Source: an uncultured Candidatus Melainabacteria bacterium (GTDB lineage Bacteria > Cyanobacteriota > Vampirovibrionia > Gastranaerophilales > Gastranaerophilaceae). Taken from it: a stretch of DNA of 64,000 bases. Below, piece by piece: positions 20,771-30,307 of the stretch; the first letter of the stretch is position 1, and every line of letters starts with the position of its first letter. The stretch covers positions 124,001 to 188,000 of the forward strand of contig CATLDC010000001.1 in NCBI GenBank assembly GCA_949902595.1. Direction: 5' to 3'. The notes beneath the pieces are model-generated. The model was not told the DNA's origin. It was given only the letters and a program-made list of their open reading frames with translations, and did no database searches. The position numbers and the translations under genes were made by a program.

Positions 20771-22330
20771 CTAAATCAACACCTTACGACCAGTATTTTC
20801 ATTATCAGACTCAAACGAAAATTTACCAGAAGCCGGAACTGCTCTTTCCTTTCCCCATTGTCTTATTGATTCTATTTTCTCGGGATTTGTTCTAGAGAGA
20901 GGTACAACATTTGCAAAGTTAGAAACTATCGTTTGCATTGTGATTTGTCCGTCTTCAGATGAAATCGATTTGTATGCTATTTCTTTAATAGTAGATTCAA
21001 TGTCAGCACCTGAAAAACCTTCTGTCAGGGGTACTAGTTTATTGAGTAAGTCATCGCCAAATTTCTTTTTTAAGAACTTTTTGCAATAAATATCAAGAAT
21101 ATCCTTGCGCTCTGGCTCATTTGGTAAATCTACAGAGAACAATTCATCAAAACGTCCTTTTCTTAATAGTTCAGGTGGAAGTTTAGAAACATCATTGGCA
21201 GTTGCGACAACAAAAACAAATTTTAAAGATTCTTGCAGCCAAAATAAGAACTGTCCTACCATTCTTGTAGATACTCCACTAGAGTCAGCACTGGTCGCTC
21301 CAACTAAACCTTTTTCAATTTCATCTATCCATAATACACATGGAGAAACAGTTTCAGCTAATAATAAAGCGTCTTTTAATCTGTTTTCAGATTGTCCTAC
21401 ATACATGCCCTGTATAGTTGCAAAATCAAGACGATACAAGGGTAGTTGCCAGTTGCTTGCAATGAATTTTGCTAATAAGCTTTTTCCACACCCAGGAACA
21501 CCAACTAATAAAACTCCTCTTGGCAATTTGATATTCCGAGCTTTGAGGATTTCTTTTTTTTCAGGAGCAAGTAAGTTCTTTTTATTATCTAACCATAATT
21601 TTAAACCTTTTAGACCACCTACATGTATATCACTTTCACTACAAGGTATTTTTTCTAATCCTGCAATATTAGAGAACATGCTATCTTTTGTTGTAATTAT
21701 TTCTGTAATATCCGCTTTTTTAATTTCTCGTTTGGCTATTAAAGTCGCAATAATATTTTGTATTTCTATTTTACTAAGACCATTAAGAATACTCGCTACT
21801 TTTTTATAATCTGTTTCATCCCATTCAATAATGACACTTGTTAAATAAGGTTCAACAGATTCTTTGATAATATTATAAATCTCATCTTCATCAGGTAAAT
21901 CAAGTTCAAGCGACATTCCTAGTCTTTGTAATTGTTTCCAAATGGGATTAGTTGTTATAACAATAACAACTGCACCCCTTTCTTCTGCCAATGTTACTAA
22001 ATCTAAAAAATGTCTAGCAGTTATAGAATCATCTTGCAAATCGGTTACTTCTGTTAAAATAAAAGTTAAATTTTGTCTTTGAGATATCTGTTGGCTCATA
22101 AAATCTAATGCACCAACTATTGATTTATCTTCATTTACTAGATTATTCGAGTTCAAATCTATCATGCCTTTTGAAAGGGTATGAACATATATAGGTAAGT
22201 GTAGTTCTTCATTTACTTTAGAAAAAATATCTAAAACTCTTCCTCTTTCAATTGAATTAATCGAAATAAAAGGTATTCTTGCTATCATATATCTTTTTAT
22301 TTTATTAGAAAATTCTTGAACACTACTCAT
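20771..22330 (-). CDS. AAA+ ATPase, Ycf46-like
   Basis: Walker A 'GVPGCGKSLLAK', Walker B 'CVLWIDEIEKG', 'MVGQFLFWLQE', N-terminal atypical AAA-like region with 'VIVITTNPIWKQLQRLGMSLELDLPDEDEI'. Confidence 0.75.
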   Translation of the reverse strand: MSSVQEFSNKIKRYMIARIPFISINSIERGRVLDIFSKVNEELHLPIYVHTLSKGMIDLNSNNLVNEDKSIVGALDFMSQQISQRQNLTFILTEVTDLQDDSITARHFLDLVTLAEERGAVVIVITTNPIWKQLQRLGMSLELDLPDEDEIYNIIKESVEPYLTSVIIEWDETDYKKVASILNGLSKIEIQNIIATLIAKREIKKADITEIITTKDSMFSNIAGLEKIPCSESDIHVGGLKGLKLWLDNKKNLLAPEKKEILKARNIKLPRGVLLVGVPGCGKSLLAKFIASNWQLPLYRLDFATIQGMYVGQSENRLKDALLLAETVSPCVLWIDEIEKGLVGATSADSSGVSTRMVGQFLFWLQESLKFVFVVATANDVSKLPPELLRKGRFDELFSVDLPNEPERKDILDIYCKKFLKKKFGDDLLNKLVPLTEGFSGADIESTIKEIAYKSISSEDGQITMQTIVSNFANVVPLSRTNPEKIESIRQWGKERAVPASGKFSFESDNENTGRKVLI

Positions 22331-22338
22331 AATTACCT

Positions 22339-22788
22339 CTAAATATTATCTACTCTGTAACTTAAGACTACCCTTTTTAATTCACCTGACAAGTCTTTTT
22401 TTGCATTATCTTCTAAATTTTTTTGAACTTTTTTGGCATAATCAGTAATATCTTTAATCAATCCATTCCTCAAATCTTCAGGAAGCATAGATAAACTATC
22501 TAAACGCTTGATTAAAATTAATTCTTTTCTGTATATGATAAGCAGGCTTGTAATATCAAAAGGATTATATGTAAAAGCTAACCTTTTACTATAAAAAATA
22601 TTTAGCTTTTCAAGACGCTTATTTACTGTATCTATTAGTCTTTTAGTAACTCTTTGAGCGACACCATCTGTCCAATCAATCGTACCTTTTTCCATACTGG
22701 AGATTAACAATTCATCAATATGACCGATTTCCCAAGTATCAATTTCTTCAAAAGCTTTACTCCAATCAGAATAGACACTAAGATTCAT
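22339..22788 (-). CDS. Hypothetical protein in Ycf46-like operon
   Basis: 149 aa ORF, 8-bp gap to AAA+ gene, overlaps stop of upstream micro-ORF. Confidence 0.6.
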   Translation of the reverse strand: MNLSVYSDWSKAFEEIDTWEIGHIDELLISSMEKGTIDWTDGVAQRVTKRLIDTVNKRLEKLNIFYSKRLAFTYNPFDITSLLIIYRKELILIKRLDSLSMLPEDLRNGLIKDITDYAKKVQKNLEDNAKKDLSGELKRVVLSYRVDNI

Positions 22789-22933
22789 TTTTGCCTCTTT
22801 TAATTAATAATGCCGGTGGCAACAAATCCCAATCGGGAAATTTTACTGCCATTTTTTCAACAGCAACTGGTTTTACTTGCTGATTTTGAGCTTTAATAGT
22901 TTGATTTTGAGTAGGTTGTTTATCCTTTTCCAT
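22778..22933 (-). CDS. 51-aa protein with WDLLPP motif (not in ORF track)
   Basis: MEKDKQPTQNQTIKAQNQQVKPVAVEKMAVKFPDWDLLPPALLIKRGKNES*; stop overlaps next ATG. Confidence 0.55.
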   Translation of the reverse strand: MEKDKQPTQNQTIKAQNQQVKPVAVEKMAVKFPDWDLLPPALLIKRGKNES

Positions 22934-22946
22934 ATTAATACCTATA

Positions 22947-24668
22947 TTACATCATTACTTTATTAATATTACGATTTGACGAAAAATCAGTATGAGTGTA
23001 ACTCATAAGAGTTTGTGTTATTTCTTCTGATATTTTATCAGCCTCATTGTATGATTTTTGCCAATCTATAAATTCAGCACAAACACCATTAATAACTTTT
23101 TTAGCTAATTCTTGATTTTGTTTTTTTTCTTTAAGCCATTTAGCTCTTGCTCCAGGCCATTGACATAAAGATATTAAAAATAAGATACCTGTAATAATTG
23201 TAACGAATGTTGAAAATCCACTATGTGATGAACAAAAATACCAAATAAGACATCCTATAAGAATAACTCCATTTATAATTAATGGCATACGTTCTTCACT
23301 TAATTTTTCGTTATAATAATTTTTTGCACATTCTTCATAATCTGCTAATAACTGTATCTCATTTGTTCCATTTTTAGTTTTACCTGTCCAAAATTCAAAT
23401 TTGATAGTCAGTTCAATAGAATATCCTTTTCTGTATTTAACTACAAAATCATTATTAGCATTAATAATCCACTCTTTCATTGCTACTAAAGCCATTTTTC
23501 TAAGTGAAGGTGACATGTCAGTTTGATTCATTGAATTAATCAAGACATCAAAGAAAGACACTTTTTCTTGAAACAAACTTATTTTATTTGTTTCAAAATC
23601 TAGTTGTGCCTTTATTTTATCACCTTGGTGTTTAGTAATTAATTCAGCTAAAGCTTTCTTTTTTCTTAATTCATATTCGTCTGAATCATATTCATTTACA
23701 AGTTTATATAATAAATCATCCAAAGCATTAATATAGTTTTGTTTTAAATCTTTTGCATCAATAATATCATTAATGTAATTTAGGAAACTAACTTCTTTTT
23801 TTGCATTATTTAATAATGATTCAAGATTTTTATAAGCAGGACAATATGTCGGCATAAATTTTAAAGGAATTCCTTCGTCAGCATTCACAGGCATCAAATC
23901 TATTTTATTAAACCATTTTTCTTCTAATGATTTTACACACTCTTCATTATTTGAAAGTTGCTCAAGCCAATGTTCAATCTGTTTTTTACATATTCCTTGC
24001 GAGTCAGCACCAAAAATGCCATCCGTATATGCACCCAATAAAACTACTGTTTCTTGAGGCATTTCAAGAGGATTTTGACTTTCAAAAAACTTTCCAAGCC
24101 ACATAAAACTAGCTTTACTTCTTTTTAAACGATTGTTTACAAGTGTAAACATAAGCTCTGTTTTGATATGATTACGCTTTATACCTTCGTTTAAAGCCTT
24201 TAAAGCAACTTCTTTGTTATCGCTTAACCATGCGGCAAGTGCAACTAAGCAAGGTGTTAGCCAATAACGAGGAGTTCCAAGCATTAATTTTTCAGTTGCA
24301 CCTGTGATTGAACTTTTACTGACTAAACCTGTATCAACGGACTGTAAAATACCTAATAAGACTTTTCTTACTCTATCGTAAATACCAAATTTCTTTTCTA
24401 TGTCTTGATTTAGGATTACAACTTCACCTTGTGCATGCGTAACATTATCCCTCATTTCGGTAACATTTATGAAGTCTTGTAGCATATGCCCGAGTTCTTC
24501 TAAGCCTTTACCTAAAGTAAGCATGTTTGCCTGAACAATAGTAACACCTGTTTTAACATCATAAATTTCTTCATGAAGTTTTAAAAACTGTGCTTCCATT
24601 GCTGTTAAAGCTAGAAACATCTCGTTATTACTGCGTTTTAAGTCATCTAAGTTTTCTTGTAAAGTCAT
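22947..24668 (-). CDS. Coiled-coil protein with two C-terminal TM helices
   Basis: 573 aa; 'MPLIINGVILIGCLIWYFC' and 'TFVTIITGILFLISLCQWPGA' hydrophobic segments. Confidence 0.65.
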   Translation of the reverse strand: MTLQENLDDLKRSNNEMFLALTAMEAQFLKLHEEIYDVKTGVTIVQANMLTLGKGLEELGHMLQDFINVTEMRDNVTHAQGEVVILNQDIEKKFGIYDRVRKVLLGILQSVDTGLVSKSSITGATEKLMLGTPRYWLTPCLVALAAWLSDNKEVALKALNEGIKRNHIKTELMFTLVNNRLKRSKASFMWLGKFFESQNPLEMPQETVVLLGAYTDGIFGADSQGICKKQIEHWLEQLSNNEECVKSLEEKWFNKIDLMPVNADEGIPLKFMPTYCPAYKNLESLLNNAKKEVSFLNYINDIIDAKDLKQNYINALDDLLYKLVNEYDSDEYELRKKKALAELITKHQGDKIKAQLDFETNKISLFQEKVSFFDVLINSMNQTDMSPSLRKMALVAMKEWIINANNDFVVKYRKGYSIELTIKFEFWTGKTKNGTNEIQLLADYEECAKNYYNEKLSEERMPLIINGVILIGCLIWYFCSSHSGFSTFVTIITGILFLISLCQWPGARAKWLKEKKQNQELAKKVINGVCAEFIDWQKSYNEADKISEEITQTLMSYTHTDFSSNRNINKVMM

Positions 24669-24670
24669 AT

Positions 24671-25144
24671 TTAATCCTTTATTATTGAAACATTTCCACT
24701 ATTATGAACAGCAATAAGCTTGTCACTATAAACTTCAACAAATGCATAACTAGGATTAACAGCTAAGCTTCTACCTTTTTCTAAACCATCAGGCAAATTT
24801 TCACCTATTAAAAAATGTTTAAGAATCATCCTTCCAAAACCAAGTTCGTGAGTAACTTCATCCATACCAAAAACCATCTTTTTACTTAGAGTATGAACAT
24901 CATATCCGTCACCTAAATAACACTTACCAAGAACACCATAAAAAGTATCATCTAAGACTATATCAGGTACAGCATTTTTCATTAATTCTAAATAACTTTG
25001 AGGTCGTTTCTCTCTAAATGCAAGTTCTAAACTTTTAAAAGAATTTCTTTCTTCTAATGAAGATTCAAGCATTGAAAGCTGTTTTTCACCTGTAAAGTTA
25101 ATATCTAATTGCTGTCCGTTAGTATTTATTATCGGTTTTGGCAT
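24671..25144 (-). CDS. Hypothetical protein, first gene of Ycf46-like operon
   Basis: ATG at 25144 (MPKPIINTNGQQ) preceded by aggaagta SD is preferred over listed 25198. Confidence 0.55.
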   Translation of the reverse strand: MPKPIINTNGQQLDINFTGEKQLSMLESSLEERNSFKSLELAFREKRPQSYLELMKNAVPDIVLDDTFYGVLGKCYLGDGYDVHTLSKKMVFGMDEVTHELGFGRMILKHFLIGENLPDGLEKGRSLAVNPSYAFVEVYSDKLIAVHNSGNVSIIKD

Positions 25145-25211
25145 ACATACTTCCTTTGTTATTTTTTTATTTCTTAATCTGACAAGACAATAAAACATTG
25201 ATTAATGATAA

Positions 25212-25339
25212 GTATACAATCATTCGTGATAACAAATCAATCATTTAAATAGATTATCTTGATGTGCAATAATCTTTTTATTAGAATTGTAATAAAGTAT
25301 ACTTTAGTTGAGAGGTAGTTATGTCAACATTAAGTATAC
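25212..25339. promoter_or_regulatory. Three GTATAC palindromes around the divergent promoter of XRE gene and Ycf46-like operon
   Basis: GTATAC at 25212, 25297, 25334, two with AAGTATAC context. Confidence 0.4.
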
Positions 25340-25647
25340 AAGTTGGGAAAAGAATTAAAGAACTTCGAGAGGCAAGAAATATGAAACAAGTTGAGCTTGC
25401 TAACTTAATTGACATGGAGGCTACTAATTTAAGCAAATTAGAAAAAGGTGTACATTTACCAAAAGAAGATAATTTGAAGAAAATCATTAGTGCATTAAAC
25501 ATAGAAATTAAAGATTTGTTTGATTTTGGTCATATTAAGACAAAAGAAGAACTTGTTAAGGACATGAATGAAATTTTTGAAGTATCAAAATTAGAAGAAA
25601 TTCAATTTTTTCATAAAATTTTAATGTCTTATAAAGAGCTAAAATAA
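25321..25647 (+). CDS. XRE-family transcriptional regulator
   Basis: 'VGKRIKELREARNMKQVELANLIDMEATNLSKLEKGVHLPKEDNLKKI' HTH. Confidence 0.85.
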   Translation: MSTLSIQVGKRIKELREARNMKQVELANLIDMEATNLSKLEKGVHLPKEDNLKKIISALNIEIKDLFDFGHIKTKEELVKDMNEIFEVSKLEEIQFFHKILMSYKELK

Positions 25648-25785
25648 CTTCAAACTCAATCCTGAATTAGGTTGTAGAAAAGTTATCTTGCTTTGAGAAG
25701 AAAACAAGATTTTGTGATTTCTAACAATCTTTAGCATTTGTTCAAAAGTTTGTTTTTCATTATAACACTTATTAAAAATAATCCT
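25639..25785 (-). pseudogene. Small ORF/relic ending PNSGLSLKLF, homologous to 31964-32107
   Basis: NKCYNEKQTFEQMLKIVRNHKILFSSQSKITFLQPNSGLSLKLF*. Confidence 0.4.
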
Positions 25786-25933
25786 TTATTAAGGTCATTT
25801 TCAAGTTTAGAAATCATAATCTTCTTGTTGTATCATCTAAGTTTAGAAAGTGGTACATAAAAACTCCTTAAATATTTAACAAAATAATTTAAGGAGGGTT
25901 GTATTTTTCGTATTTATAGTACATAATATAAAT

Positions 25934-26008
25934 GAGGTCATTACTACCGAATTCCTTGGATGATTCCAAGGTCCTTAGATTTAAGGGTTATGTAGGTATA
26001 TTGACCTC
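25934..26008 (+). ncRNA. Structured RNA candidate (closed multibranch) at 3' end of DUF3800 gene
   Basis: P1 GAGGTCA/TGACCTC, hairpin CCTTGGA-TGAT-TCCAAGG, hairpin CCTTA-GATT-TAAGG, followed by AAATTTTTT. Confidence 0.4.
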
Positions 26009-26750
26009 AAATTTTTTGTGAAATTTTGCTAGTTTTGAATAACCACAAGTTAAAGTTTTTATACCCCCTGCGTTCTGTATTGAAGATTAAATCTTCTCTT
26101 TGTATTTTTTTAGCCAAATATTCAGCAAATGCTATTTTATGAGTACTTGCCTCAGGCACTTGATGTCTTTTATTATAATGAAAACCAATTGCACCCATTA
26201 ATAAATCCGAGAATTGTATTAAGTCATAAGTATTTGAATTAACAAACTCTAACGCTCTTATATCTAGTCCTTTATCTGTTTCAACTTTGCCTAATAAATC
26301 TATTTTATGATTATCTTTTTTAAGAAACTTTTTAAGAGTATCTAACCTGGTTGGCTCACTGTTATTTCTACGGTCTAGATAGATATAATATGGAACATCC
26401 TTTTTAGAATTTTGTCTTAATAGCTGATAATAAAATTTATAAAATCCAAGTTCAGGATCTTTATTTTCATTAGCTTTCAAGTCAATTTCTTTACGGTCTA
26501 TAATTATGCAATTGAATTGTAAATTATACTTGAAAAATATGTCTATGAATGCACAGTATTGGGGTAAAGTTTTTTTAGAAAGATTTTTCCAGTTGAATTT
26601 TGTAGTATCGCTCCAACCGTTTTCCTGTTTAAATCTTTTGCATTCAGCAATAACTTGATTATATGTAATTTCGTCAATCCAAATTCCACCAATTAACATA
26701 TATCTAGCTTTATCAGTATTGCTTTCATCCGCAAAAATGTAATATTTCAA
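26007..26750 (-). CDS. DUF3800 domain protein
   Basis: 'MKYYIFADESNTDKARYMLIGGIWI' and 'LIQFSDLLMGAIGFHYN' RNase H-like pattern. Confidence 0.75.
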   Translation of the reverse strand: MKYYIFADESNTDKARYMLIGGIWIDEITYNQVIAECKRFKQENGWSDTTKFNWKNLSKKTLPQYCAFIDIFFKYNLQFNCIIIDRKEIDLKANENKDPELGFYKFYYQLLRQNSKKDVPYYIYLDRRNNSEPTRLDTLKKFLKKDNHKIDLLGKVETDKGLDIRALEFVNSNTYDLIQFSDLLMGAIGFHYNKRHQVPEASTHKIAFAEYLAKKIQREDLIFNTERRGYKNFNLWLFKTSKISQKI

Positions 26751-26891
26751 AACATTTAACCTCTATAATCCATTATACAATAAAGTTGTATTTGAGTTAG
26801 CATGCATAAATAATTAAGATTTCTTTAATATTTTGAATAATATAAAAATTGTAATCTAAAATATTATTATCATTATAAATAAGGATAACGT

Positions 26892-28397
26892 ATGGTAAAA
26901 GATAAAGCTAATATTTTCAAGTTTGACAAAAATACATTTAAAGAATACAAAAAAGACCCTTTTTTTGATTGTATACCTGGAGCTAAAGAGTATGCGGAAT
27001 GTATTAAATCAACTATTTTAAATAAAGAAACCCCTTATGTTCTAATGTTGAATGAAAATTTTGGAATGGGAAAATCATACTTTGTTACAAGATTCACGCA
27101 ACACTTAAGAAATAATAATATAGATTGTATTTATTTTAGTGCTTGGGAAAATGATTATCTAGAACTTCCTTTTGTGTCTTTTTCGAAAGAAATTATTAAA
27201 TATTTTCAAAATAAGAGTATGACTAAAAAAGCTTCAACAGAATTCGTTAAAGCTACAAAGTCTATATATAAAGTAATTTCTAGTATTGCAAAGGCAACTT
27301 CTTTTTCAGCCAATGCAAATCTAGGAGTTTTTTCAACAAAAGTTTCTTTAGATAGCAATAAGGCAATTACAGCTGCAGAAGATTTTATTCAAAGCTTTAT
27401 AAAAAAAGATGATTATTTAATTGCTTTCAAAAAGACTTTAAAAGGGTTTATTGATTCCTTAAAAAACAAAAAATTAGTTATTATAGTAGATGAATTGGAT
27501 AGGTGTCGTCCTGATTATGCAATGAAAACATTAGAAATAATAAAACACTTTTTTGATATAGAAGGGTTGTTTATTATCGTACCAACTAATGAAAACTCGC
27601 TTTTTAAGTGTGTTAAATCTCTTTATGGTTTTAATGAAGAAACATCAACTAACACCGAAAGTTACTTTAAAAAATTTTTTGATGACATAGAAACATTATA
27701 TAAACCTAACTATTTAGAAATGGTTAAAAATATTATTAACGAAAAAAGTTTAGAAGAATGTATTAAACAAAATTATATATCACCAGATTGTGATCAATAT
27801 TATTCACTAAATTTGTTACAAGTAAAAATTAGTAAATATGGAGAAACTGAAAAGTTTACAATACGTGAGATGGATAGTATGTGCAAAAGAATTCTTTATT
27901 ATTGTAAATGTATTCAGCAAAAAATAGATTGTGAGTATTTAACGTGCCTTTTATTCAATAAATATTCTCGGCAAAAGGTTAAACAATGTTTCTTATCACC
28001 TGAACACCGTTTTGCTAACAATGGAAAAAAGCAACAATTATTACAATTTTCAATACCTGACACAGTATTTAATGGATTCGATGATAATTATGCTATATTT
28101 CAGCGTTATTATCCGACGTTTCGAGCCACCACATTTCAGACATATAAAGAGTTTGATGATTTTTATAAAAAAGCCGTTGAAGAAATTGAAAATGGCTTAA
28201 AACCTACAGCTTGTGGAAGCTGGATACAAGATTTTTCTATATACAAAGAGAATGTTTCAGCATATATTAATTCTCATAAAGAGGAAATTGATGAGTATAG
28301 AATATATTGGGATTCCGACGATAACGACCATTTAATTAAAAACTTCTATCACACTATTGTTGAAAACGATTACAAACTCTTTGAAATTAAAAGTTAG
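26892..28397 (+). CDS. KAP family P-loop NTPase
   Basis: 'LNENFGMGKSYFVTRF', 'YFSAWENDYLELPFVSF', 'KKLVIIVDELDRCRPDYAMKTLEIIKHFFDIEGLFIIVPTN'. Confidence 0.85.
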   Translation: MVKDKANIFKFDKNTFKEYKKDPFFDCIPGAKEYAECIKSTILNKETPYVLMLNENFGMGKSYFVTRFTQHLRNNNIDCIYFSAWENDYLELPFVSFSKEIIKYFQNKSMTKKASTEFVKATKSIYKVISSIAKATSFSANANLGVFSTKVSLDSNKAITAAEDFIQSFIKKDDYLIAFKKTLKGFIDSLKNKKLVIIVDELDRCRPDYAMKTLEIIKHFFDIEGLFIIVPTNENSLFKCVKSLYGFNEETSTNTESYFKKFFDDIETLYKPNYLEMVKNIINEKSLEECIKQNYISPDCDQYYSLNLLQVKISKYGETEKFTIREMDSMCKRILYYCKCIQQKIDCEYLTCLLFNKYSRQKVKQCFLSPEHRFANNGKKQQLLQFSIPDTVFNGFDDNYAIFQRYYPTFRATTFQTYKEFDDFYKKAVEEIENGLKPTACGSWIQDFSIYKENVSAYINSHKEEIDEYRIYWDSDDNDHLIKNFYHTIVENDYKLFEIKS

Positions 28398-28408
28398 TTT
28401 AAATATTA

Positions 28409-28987
28409 TTAAGCAAAGGACTTTTCTAGTTCTGTTCTGTAGTATGTTAAATATTGTGATAATGGCACTTGTATATCTTCAGCAATTTTTATTAATTCAT
28501 TTAAATCTTTTGTTGAATACTCTATTATTCCATTACTTTCAATAGAATTAATTTTTGTTTTTAAATCTTTTATCAAGAATAATAATTTTGTTCGTAACTG
28601 TAAAATATTTTCAGGAGCAATAATCCAAAGCTTAGCTTCATAGTTTTTTATATTATCCCAAGATAAATATAGATTCTGTTTTGCCTCCACTATATCACTA
28701 CCTTTATACGAAGCTTCTAATACTCCATTTAAAATAGTTAAAAATGTTTTTATTGAATTATTAAAATCGTATAATTGACTAAAATGTTCTGTATAAATTT
28801 TATATTTTTCTTCAAAAATAAATTGTTTATGCATTTTTTCTATATCTAACTTTTTGGTCTTGTTAGGTAAAATTAATGTAATAAATAAGGCAATCCAGGC
28901 TGGAACAGATCTTATAGTTTCAATTGTAAGATTAAATATAGCATTGTGATGTGAATTAATAAAATTAAGAATGTGATTCATTTTCAT
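28409..28987 (-). CDS. Hypothetical protein with N-terminal TM segment
   Basis: 192 aa; 'RSVPAWIALFITLILPNKT'; overlaps upstream gene. Confidence 0.55.
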   Translation of the reverse strand: MKMNHILNFINSHHNAIFNLTIETIRSVPAWIALFITLILPNKTKKLDIEKMHKQFIFEEKYKIYTEHFSQLYDFNNSIKTFLTILNGVLEASYKGSDIVEAKQNLYLSWDNIKNYEAKLWIIAPENILQLRTKLLFLIKDLKTKINSIESNGIIEYSTKDLNELIKIAEDIQVPLSQYLTYYRTELEKSFA

Positions 28988-29702
28988 CCTCTTGATTTAC
29001 AACTTCAATATCAGTTACGGTATAGCTTTTAATTTTATCATTTTGATAATTCACATAACCACTCGCACGATACAAATGTTTATAGAAGTTATCTTTAGTA
29101 CCTATAACACTTTGCTTTAAAATTGTACTTCCAAATTCAATCTTCTTAGCCTTTTCGCTAAACTCTTTTATTATGACTTTATCTCCTTTTGATTGAGACG
29201 AATTTTGTGTCTGATAAAAATACATAAGCTTGTTTTCAAAAGTATTATTTTTTATTTCATTATACATGTCAATTTGTTTTGTTGCATTACTATAAATTGC
29301 AAATCCTTGTTTGCTTGGAATAGTAATCTTTTTAATTTCTTGGCTATCTTTGCAGATATTCATTTCTAATTCCATTCCAAAATCATTTTGAAAAATCTGT
29401 GAAATATTTTGAACATCCTGACAATTCTTTCTTGTATACTGGGGGTACAGACTTGATTGTTCATCTTCGTTTTTATTAGAAAAGTCATTTAGTAAAGTTA
29501 CTAAGTAATTATAAAATCCAACCAAAACTTCATAATTCAGATAAGGAGTCATACAGTCAGATGCTACTAAAGCTACGATTGTAAATATCTGACTACCAGG
29601 CTTAACGGCTGAAATTGCTAAGTTTGTTTGACAATTAGGCATTTTAAGGTCGAATTTCTTGCCTAGATTTGTATTAAATTCATTTTCGATACCTGCAAAC
29701 AA
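28965..29702 (-). CDS. Hypothetical protein
   Basis: 245 aa ORF, overlaps 28409-28987 start (operon). Confidence 0.55.
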   Translation of the reverse strand: MFAGIENEFNTNLGKKFDLKMPNCQTNLAISAVKPGSQIFTIVALVASDCMTPYLNYEVLVGFYNYLVTLLNDFSNKNEDEQSSLYPQYTRKNCQDVQNISQIFQNDFGMELEMNICKDSQEIKKITIPSKQGFAIYSNATKQIDMYNEIKNNTFENKLMYFYQTQNSSQSKGDKVIIKEFSEKAKKIEFGSTILKQSVIGTKDNFYKHLYRASGYVNYQNDKIKSYTVTDIEVVNQEDENESHS

Positions 29703-30019
29703 TGTGGATAAATCTTTCAGCTGTATAGGTTTTGTATTTTTTTAGCGAATATTTATTTCATAATTATAATTTTGCATATCCCTTAAGCTATCCTCATTTT
29801 CATAATTAAATCTATAAAGCAATTATACAATGATATAAGGCAAAATCAAATATGATAGATAATAGTGTGAAGTTTCATAAAGTGAAAAAACTCAACCTAC
29901 ATTTTTTTTGCACAAAAATTTTACAACTTCCAAATCTAAAAAATGCGGATTTCTGACATACTTCAATCCTATGCTATCAAGCAATTTTAGCGTTTTCGAG
30001 TTTTATATCGTATGTCAAG

Positions 30020-30076
30020 CTCCACCATTTAAAACAAGTGGTACTCACAAAATCAGAGCCTTCGGGCTCTTTTTTA
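30020..30076 (+). repeat. Direct repeat R1, att-like
   Basis: 57 bp identical to 18057-18113; 30003-30053 identical (51 bp) to 36085-36135. Confidence 0.85.
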
Positions 30077-30233
30077 GTATGTTCGAGTCCAGTTCCCCAT
30101 GAACAAATTATATTTTGCTTAAATTCAGCCAATCCAATTTCTACAATTCTTTGTTTTGTAAGTTTTACAAGTTTTTCAATAGTATCAAAGGGGTTACGGA
30201 AAATAACTTTAACTTTTTGTCCTTAACTGTTGA
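30077..30233 (-). pseudogene. Frameshifted recombinase C-terminal relic reading into the att repeat
   Basis: Minus strand: VKVIFRNPFDTIEKLVKLTKQRIVEIGLAEFKQNIICSWGTGLEHTKKEPEGSDFVSTTCFKWW; preceding frame shifted relative to 20482-20760. Confidence 0.5.
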
Positions 30234-30248
30234 AAAATAAAAACTACT

Positions 30249-30281
30249 AAAATAAGGATAGTTTTTAACTATCCTTATTTT
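30249..30281. terminator. Perfect 15-bp stem hairpin
   Basis: AAAATAAGGATAGTT-TTT-AACTATCCTTATTTT. Confidence 0.6.
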
Positions 30282-30307
30282 ACCGTTAATAAATGCCAAT
30301 TAATATT

